A DNA stretch of 64,000 bases, from positions 45,091,004 through 45,155,003 of the forward strand of contig OU452199.1 in NCBI GenBank assembly GCA_911728435.2, given 5' to 3'. Origin of the DNA: Apoderus coryli (Eukaryota; Arthropoda; Insecta; Coleoptera; Attelabidae). Below are positions 57,072 through 64,000 of the stretch, piece by piece. Within the stretch, counting starts at the first letter, position 1, and each line of letters begins with the position of its first letter. The translations under genes were made by a program, and so were the position numbers. Under the pieces are notes generated by a model that saw nothing but the letters and a program-made list of their open reading frames with translations, ran no database searches and was not told where the DNA came from.

Positions 57072-58845
57072 TTACTCCTGTCGCATTATCTTCAGTTTCT
57101 TGTAGATCCTTTCTGGAAGTTGATCTGGATTGTAGTCGAATGAGTTCCAGATGAGATCATTGGGGTGAAAGCCAACCTTTGTGAAAAAGTTGGTTTTGAT
57201 GACGTTGATGCGTTCTTGAATTGTCGGAACTTCCAGGTCACGATGCAGTGTTGTATTCCTGACGAACCATGGGAGCGTTCGTGCAGATGCGAAGTATTTT
57301 GTTTTCATAGGCTTGGATTTTCCGAATGTGAGTTTTAGCGGCGTTCCCCTAACTACTACATCCGTACGTCAAGATTGGTCTCACTGTTGTCTTATACAGG
57401 TTCACTTTAGTTCTAAGCGCTAGTTTACTTTCGCGCTTTATCAGTGGGTTGATGAGTCGTTGTATATACTTTGCCTTGTCGGTTCTGCTCAGAATGTGTT
57501 CTTTCCAAGTTAGCTTCTTGTCGAATATCAATCCAAGGTACTTGATTGATTGATTGGGGCCAGGGTATCCTTATCCCATTGACTTCGATGTTGGTTGCCG
57601 GTTGTCTCTTTCGTCGTGTGATACAGATTGCGTTGGTTTTGTCAGCGTTGATTTTGATTTTCCATCTATCAAACCAATCATTCAGTGTGTTTACGTGGGA
57701 CCGCAGGTGACTAACGATGAGTCGTGGTGCCATGGAATGCGTAATGATTCCCGTGTCGTCCGCAAATAGTGCTAGTTTTGTATTGGCTTCCTGGGGGAAC
57801 CGAATTATTTTGTGAATGAGCCATTCATGCCATACTTTGTCGAAGGCTTTCTCGACATCGAAAACTACTATGCTCCTCAGCTGTCTGTTGTTGAATGCGT
57901 CTATGATGCTCTTTGTTACTCGCGCTTGTTTGGTGGTCGGTTCCGTGGAAGTTGCGAAACCCACACTGCGCATCTGGAAGGACTTGAAGCCTTTGTGTGG
58001 ATGCCTTCAGTCTTTGCAGTACTAGTCTTTCGAGTATTTTGCCGATACAAGAAAGTAGACTGATTGGTTGATAATTCTGGGGGAACTTTCTATCTTTGCC
58101 TGGTTTTGGAATCAGAATCACACTAGCTGTCTTCCATGCTGTCGGGAAGTAGTTGAAGCGTATGCAAGCATTGAAGATGTTGGTTATTTCAGCTAGTTTT
58201 TTTCTAGGAAGCTGTTTTAGTGCTTTGTTTGTGATGTTGTCGTGACCTGGTGATTTTTTTAAATTCGTGTGTTTGATTGTGTCCTTTACCTCCCTTGTGG
58301 TGCATGGCTCCTTCGGGTCGTCTTTGTGCTCCATGGCTACGAACCTTCGGCATTGGTTTTCGATCTCCTCCTCGAAGTCGATGTCGTCGAATGGTGTCGT
58401 GTTAGGTGAAAATTGAGCCTCGAGTGAGTTTGCGAAGGCTTCTAGCTTGTCCTCTGTTTTGTATACGATTCCCCTTCGGCTATGCATTGGTGGAATCTTC
58501 TTGTCTGAGTTTTCCATAGTTGAGGGTGCGTGGAGTCGAGTTGTGCTAGTTTCGAATCCCAATGGTCGCTTCTGAAATCAAGGATGTCTTGTTTGATTTC
58601 TTGGGCCAGTCTGTTGGCTTCGCGTTTGACTGCTGGGTCCAGAGTTGTTCGTGCTCTTATGGTCGGTTCTTCTCTCGAATTTTATCTTTGATGTGTCTTG
58701 GTAGTTTTAGGTGGTCGTTGTATGTTGTTGTGAACTCGAATGATGCCGTTTCCATTGCATTCTTGATGTCTTCGTTGATCTTACTGATGGCATCTTGAAC
58801 GCCTCGTTTACTGTGTATTCGTGGGATGGCCTCCGTGTTGTGAAA
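57072..58845 (-). pseudogene. Jockey-clade LINE, 5' truncated
   Basis: Read leftward from 58845: IPRIHSKRGVQDAISK, LPRHIKDKIREKNRP, then 58562-57825 with REVKDTIKHTNLKKSPGHDNI, IFNACIRFNYFPTAWKTA, VILIPKPGKDRKFPQNYQPISLL and IGKILERLVLQRL. A frameshift leads to 57973-57425 (IVVFDVEKAFDKVWHEWL, LALFADDTGIITHS, FADD intact). The VPQGSVLGP block between these is deleted. Later frames give KLTWKEHILSRTDKAKYIQRLINPL, LYKTTVRPILTYG, and the C-terminus FASARTLPWFVRNTTLHRDLEVPTIQE. PKPGKD and TAWKTA are typical of Jockey-type elements. It is inactive. Confidence 0.88.
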
Positions 58846-59124
58846 AACCAACATTTTCAATATGGCCTTGGAATTTTTATTGTTAAATTTAAAGCGGTTT
58901 TTTAAATTTAGTTGAAATTTTTGTGCTTTTTGACGTTATTAAAAAAAAACGCCCTTTCTCAGATGAATGTTTTTTCGCCGTGATATGGCTATTTTTCTTG
59001 CTAAAAACACTGGAAACTTGTTTATACCATTATAATATGTTGTATACCATCTATTTTTGGAATTGAAAATGGCTTTAAATTTAACAATAAACAATTCAAG
59101 ATCTTATTTAAAAAAACCAAGTTG

Positions 59125-59367
59125 ATGTTGGTTTTTCAGAAACGAAATGTCGTAGTGAAAAGGTTTAATCTTATTCTCATCTAAAATAACAACAAGAAAG
59201 TGCTTTTAATTTTTTCATATCAGAAAAAGAATAGAAATAATTAAAAATGCTTGAAAACGGCTAAAACTAGTTTAATTTTTATAACACCATTTAAAAGGTG
59301 GAAAAATTTTACAACTTTTTTCTAATTTTTCCAAGATTCCAATGCTATCCCATTCTTATCTTGTACA
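59125..59367 (-). repeat. inverted arm E, right
   Basis: The reverse complement of 56483-56781 with scattered substitutions (GGTTTTTCAGAAACGAAATG, AACGGCTAAAACTAG, CCATTTAAAAGGTGG, CCCATTCTTATCTTG). Between the LINE and this arm, ATTGTTAAATTTAAAGC (about 58880) and its complement (about 59072) form a second, nested inverted pair. Confidence 0.65.
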
Positions 59368-61362
59368 CAGTGTATATGGGACGGTTCATGTGTTTTTGCA
59401 AGGAAAAAGGGTATATAATTGAATTCAACGTGTTTTTAGTACAAATTGCATTCGTTAGTTTTCATATTTTCTCGAAAATTATAAAAAAACCACGTTTCAC
59501 GCAAAAATTATCGGGAATTTTGATGCACTAGTGCAATTATTCCCGAAAATTGTCTTTTTCATTTAAATGTTTCTATTCCAAGGTACATTATTTCCATCCC
59601 AGTCATTGTCGTTTACAGGTACACACACACACCCAGCTGTCGACAGATATCATAAAATACTGTTGCACTTTTAATTAAAACAAAATTCAACTGTGCTCCG
59701 CGTAAACACTACCTGCTGGGTGTATTACAGATTATTTTGTGAAACAAAATAAAATGGAAATTTGCTGAATACCTTACGAGAATAGAATGTAGCTGAGAGT
59801 AAATGCTAAACGTGCTTTGCTTCTATGTTAGTTGTTACCTATGGTAAATGGTATGCCTTTAGTTCATAACGGTTTGAAGAACATTTCAATTGAGAAATTT
59901 GAACATCCCGACGTGATGTAAGAATCAGTGTAACTTTGTAATGTTTTTGATTACATCCAAGCAATGCAAATTTGTATTTGTCCACTCTGTATAAACGAAT
60001 AGTAAGCACCTCTTATGACAAGAAAAAAACGGAAAAATATTCTATAAAGTACGCATTACACGGAAACGATATCTTTACTAACTTGACAGGTGTTTTGCCA
60101 TCGATATATCAAACAGAAAACGCATCAGGATAGAAGGCAGATTTCTCTTGGGAGAAAGATTCCCTACTTCTTGTTCCACTTTTCTTCGTGTTGAACTTCC
60201 GCTTTCTATTTATACTACACACACAAACATATATTATGTATTCCACTTTTCCACAAATATAAAAGATATTCGTTGATCACTCAAAAGCTCTGTATCTGCC
60301 ACACTTTTTCACGACAAAGAGCTTCCTGAGTTGCATTAGATTTTCAGCATATAGAGCAACTTCAAATGATCCATAAAGAATGTTAATATATTCTTCTAAT
60401 TAATAGCGAAATTGTGTAAAATTTAAATAAACCTAGTTGGGTATAAACCATCAATTTTAATAGCGCTGTTAGCTGCATCTATATTTCATGTTACATAATA
60501 TTATAGAAACCATATATTCCAATAAGATTTCGTGGTTTGGGCTTTCTAAACAGCTTGTTTCGATACACGTAACTTAGTGTATAATGACGTTCTATATACA
60601 TTACCAGCGAAAACAGATATTACTAGAGATCTAAAATAGCACTATACCAACCTCTAGTTAAGAAGAGAAAAATTAGAATGTCATCACATTTCTTAGTGAT
60701 GAAAATCCTGCGCTTACAAGGTCATCTCTATGTATAAACAAAGAGCTTTAAGCTATGCTCTATATACATTGAAATTATATGTATATAGGCGGAATAAACA
60801 TTCATATTAAGTTCACCTACATAAAGTTGATGCAAAAAAAGTATAACAAGAATATGAGTTACTGCTCTCTAGCACATCTCATCTTCCTGAAATTAACTTG
60901 TTTCAATTTATTCTTTATCTGCCTCGTTTTGAAAAAGCTACCGCAGGAATGAGCGCTCACTTCAAACGCACTCTCGGAATGAGAAAAAAAGTATGTGAAT
61001 AAACAAAAAGGAAAAAGAATTTCTGTTATGATTATGATGATGATATAGAGTTTCAGTCAAAAGTATTGATAAGCTACTATTTATTTTTATGCGGATATAA
61101 TCGCGTTAGATGTTGGGAAAACAACTGTAACTAATATTTTCCAGTTGTAATGTAATTTGATGTCATTTTGCTTATTTCAAATGGAACACTAATTTAACTA
61201 CTGTCGTTATTTTTTGATGCCATATGGCAGTGGCGGCTATTCAGGGTGCCTATTCTCGAGCATAAGAGATGAGGATCACTGAAGTATTCTTGAATGTAAT
61301 ATAAACGATGTGACCGTGATGTGATTGTGGAATAACCGCGTAGAGTTGTCAACTCGTTTTAT
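59368..61362. other. unrecognised DNA
   Basis: It has a short ACACACACAC run near 59622. No long frames, recognisable exons or shared repeats were found in this 2-kb stretch. Confidence 0.4.
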
Positions 61363-63253
61363 AATAATAATAATAATAACTTTATTAGCCTTGAGTTAGT
61401 ACAAAAATCTAATAGTACATAGGCATGTCAAGTAAATAAACAATAAAACAATATAAAATCTAAACACAAATTCAACATACTTGCTCAAACTGTAAAAAGA
61501 GTGTAGTAAAAGGAACTCCTTTACATTTCTACTAAATTGATGAATATTTCTCGAATTCCAAATAGATTCAGGCAACATATTAAAATAAAGTAGTCCAGAG
61601 TAATCTGGTGACTTTTTAAAAAACTCATGACGAGGCCTAGATAAAAGCATCCTCTCTCTGCCCCTAGTCGCATAGTCGTTCAAGGAGCCCTTACGCCGAA
61701 ACCTGCAGATGTTTTTAAAAATATACGTCAGGATTTTAAGCAAGTATATACAAGCAACCGTGAGTAAAGGCCATCGTCTAAATGTCTCCCTACACGAGAA
61801 ATTGTAGGGCAGTGCGTAAAAGTCTTTTTTGGATGATGAACACTCTGGATATGTCACTCGATCGTCCCCAAACGATAATGTTGTAGGCAATAGTAGCATA
61901 CACGAAAGAGTAATAAATATTAAGTAGAGCGCCAGTATTCATGTGACTTCTGAGAGTGTAAATCACGTAAGCCTGGCTGTTCAGTTTACGACTGACGGAC
62001 TCCAAATGATCAGCTCACTGCAGCTGCCGATCGAAGGTCACTCCCAAAATCCTCGAAAACGTAGCCCACTCCAGCCGATGGCTCTCAAACACCAAGTCGT
62101 AATTCAACACTGCACGATACCTACTGAACTGCAGAACGACAGTCTTATCATGATTGATCATCAGTTTGTTTTGCATAACGGATAGAATTATTATCCGCAG
62201 TACTTCTGGATCCTTGTCGTGGACTACCAGAGATGTATCATCGGCATACATAAAAGCCCTTGCAGATGGAATGTGCAGGGGCAGATCGTTTACATAAAGT
62301 AAAAATAGAAGCGGACCCAAAACGCTCCCTTGTGGTGCCCCCACATTAATACTTTTAGATTCCGAGACCGACGAATCAACCCTGACACTAATCTTCCGAT
62401 CAGACAAGTATGACGCTCCTCAGAAAATCTCCATCGACAGTATCAAAGGCCCTAGACAGGTCAAAACACAACGAAACAACGTAATTGCCTCCATCAGCGA
62501 GATCGTGCACGGGTTAGACATATTCAGTCACATAAGTCTCCGTAGAAAGTCCCGACCTAAAACCATGCTGAGAAATAGTAATTATGTTACACTGACTCAG
62601 GAAATTCATAATTCTGACAGAAACAATCTTCTCAAATATACCTTTGAAATAACGCTTAACAACGCTATAGGTCTATAATTTTCAATGTCACTTTCACTTT
62701 CCTTTTTATAAATTGGCACGATAATAGACTCTTTAATTTTTGACGGGAAGGTACCTGAGCATATCAAGGCATTAAAAATATGATATAAGTAAGGAGCAAA
62801 CTCCGCCGCGCTGCATTTCAATAAGTGCACCGGAAACCCGTCCGGACCCGTCGATTTTTTATTGGGTAATCCGCGTATTGGTCCATGACCTCGTCCTCAT
62901 TGATAGGGGCGAAAAACATAGACCTATCATGCACAAGCCCTCTGGAGCAAGCACCCGACAGACCACAGCCAAAGTGATCACGCAACCTCCTCTCAATAGT
63001 AATGGTCAACAAACACCGATGCAATCTCCAAAGGTCGAGTCGCATAAACGCCATCCGACGACTGAATGGCTTCTATTTTTTTAGCTTTTCCTGACTTTCT
63101 CATCAAGCTGTTATAGGTATTCCAGATAGTCTTAGATTTATTGGATGAGACCGATAGTATGTTGTTGAAATTATTTATTTTTTCGGATCTAATAGTTTGA
63201 CTAAGAGTCCTCTTCAATGCAGCATATGATTCGCATACATGAGCTTCACTCAC
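61363..63253 (-). pseudogene. LINE, 5' truncated and multiply frameshifted (family 2)
   Basis: It is closely related to 41470-43965, in opposite orientation. Pieces on the minus strand: 63253-62993 (SEAHVCESYAALKR, SNKSKTIWNTYNSLMRKSGK), 63054-62818, 62830-62606 (IENYRPIALLSVISKV), 62407-62015 (GAPQGSVLGPLLFLLYVNDLP, MYADDTSLVVHD with YADD intact), 62005-61790 and 61899-61396 (CRETFRRWPLLTVACIYLLKIL, then the C-terminal block). The 3' end is an (ATT)n/(AAT)n tail at about 61363-61380. At least five frame breaks make it inactive. Confidence 0.87.
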
Positions 63254-64000
63254 AAAAAGCCATAAATTCCTCGTGTAAACGAATAAGATTTTTTAGACAT
63301 AAACAACATAACTTTGATTTTTGGCAATAATTTCAATTTCGGTCTAAAAATATGGCTCAAATTAAATTGAGAAAACGCCAAAAATAAATTTTTGCAAATA
63401 GAACCTGTTACCTTATTTGACATTAACAATATAGGTAACTTTGTGTTATAGATGTTCTCGATAACAGTAACCAAAGCAATTATTAGTTCAAACGTGTGCA
63501 AAAGTGTATGGATCTTCATAGACAGTATTGTGAAAATAAAAACAAAAAGTATAAAGTATGCACATCGCAATTTGAGACTACCTGTGGGCAAGTTGCATCA
63601 ACATTGAAAGTTTTGATATAATAAAGCTATAGAGGATATGAGAACTGTTTTGGATATAAAACACAGCAGAAAACTTATACGTACTTTTGGATTTCAATGT
63701 ATATACTCAAACTTTATCCAATGTAAATATAAGCCAAAAGGCCACAGCAATCGAGGTAAAGAGATGATGCCCCAGGTAATCTACAAGTAAATCGGTTTTC
63801 CATGCATACGGAAAGTGTAGTAGGAGAGGAAAAACAACCCAAAATAGACATATACCTATATCTACAGGCCACTCATGGGAGCATATCGCTATATTATTAT
63901 AAAGGTAGAGGGCAAAATATTCGTATTTTATTCTTAAATGCACCAGGGTGAACAATGAATGATGTGGGTAGTTTATGCGTGTACAAGGTGGTCCAACGAA
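63254..64000. other. unrecognised DNA
   Basis: An 82-codon minus-strand frame (63707-63955) is hydrophobic and could suggest membrane segments, but it has no recognisable family, signal or splice context. Nothing else can be supported. Confidence 0.35.

Noticed and set aside
63707..63955. Hydrophobic 82-codon minus-strand frame, possible membrane protein or receptor exon
   Set aside because: No family motif and no supporting splice sites; runs near the window edge.
1..64000. tRNA or rRNA genes
   Set aside because: I looked for T-loop consensus (GGTTCGA-type) with paired acceptor stems and for conserved rRNA blocks and found none that fold plausibly by eye.

Overview
This is a nuclear genomic window from an arthropod, most probably an insect. 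It is AT-rich and has no bacterial-type gene organisation. It contains spliced exons of a Sidestep-type immunoglobulin protein and is packed with animal transposable elements: several LINE families, copia, mariner, solo LTR-like insertions and a TIR/MITE element. I cannot assign the insect order from sequence alone.

Host gene. Two exons on the minus strand, 35772-35904 and 9158-9360, have canonical splice sites and matching intron phases. Together they encode one V-type Ig domain like the first domain of Sidestep-family cell-adhesion receptors. The intron between them is 26,411 bp and everything in it is transposon-derived or unrecognised. The first (signal-peptide) exon should lie beyond 35904 and the later Ig exons left of 9158, so most or all of the window is probably intronic sequence of this one large gene.

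Layout, left to right. (1) 1-2.5 kb: unrecognised DNA, a partial LTR-like repeat and a mariner remnant. (2) 2.5-7.7 kb: a 5.2 kb minisatellite of roughly 150 pyrimidine-rich monomers. Its terminal monomer is in the same reading frame as the adjoining mariner transposase remnant and spells the transposase segment just before the second catalytic aspartate, so the array appears to have been born from transposase coding DNA. (3) 7.7-26 kb: LINE debris, exon 9158-9360 and a 1.8 kb solo-LTR-like insertion. (4) 26.2-30.6 kb: an intact copia element with identical 142-bp LTRs, a 5-bp target duplication, primer site, polypurine tract and a single 1328-aa Gag-Pol frame. It sits inside a fragment of another repeat-borne gene. 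(5) 30.6-32.5 kb: a 5'-truncated DD34D mariner fused to that fragment and itself split by an 822-bp solo-LTR-like insertion. (6) 33.5-35.4 and 50.5-52.3 kb: two inverted copies of a ~1.8 kb repeat with internal ~140-bp tandem units. (7) 36.4-49.9 kb: LINEs, a LINE/transposase chimeric frame, a repeat family carrying an RTE-type insertion, and a 12-bp minisatellite. (8) 53.6-64 kb: a MITE with 13-bp TIRs, a Jockey LINE inside inverted arms, and a further LINE copy.

All LINE copies are dead (5' truncation, stops, frameshifts). Only the copia element looks recently active. No tRNA, rRNA or CRISPR was found.
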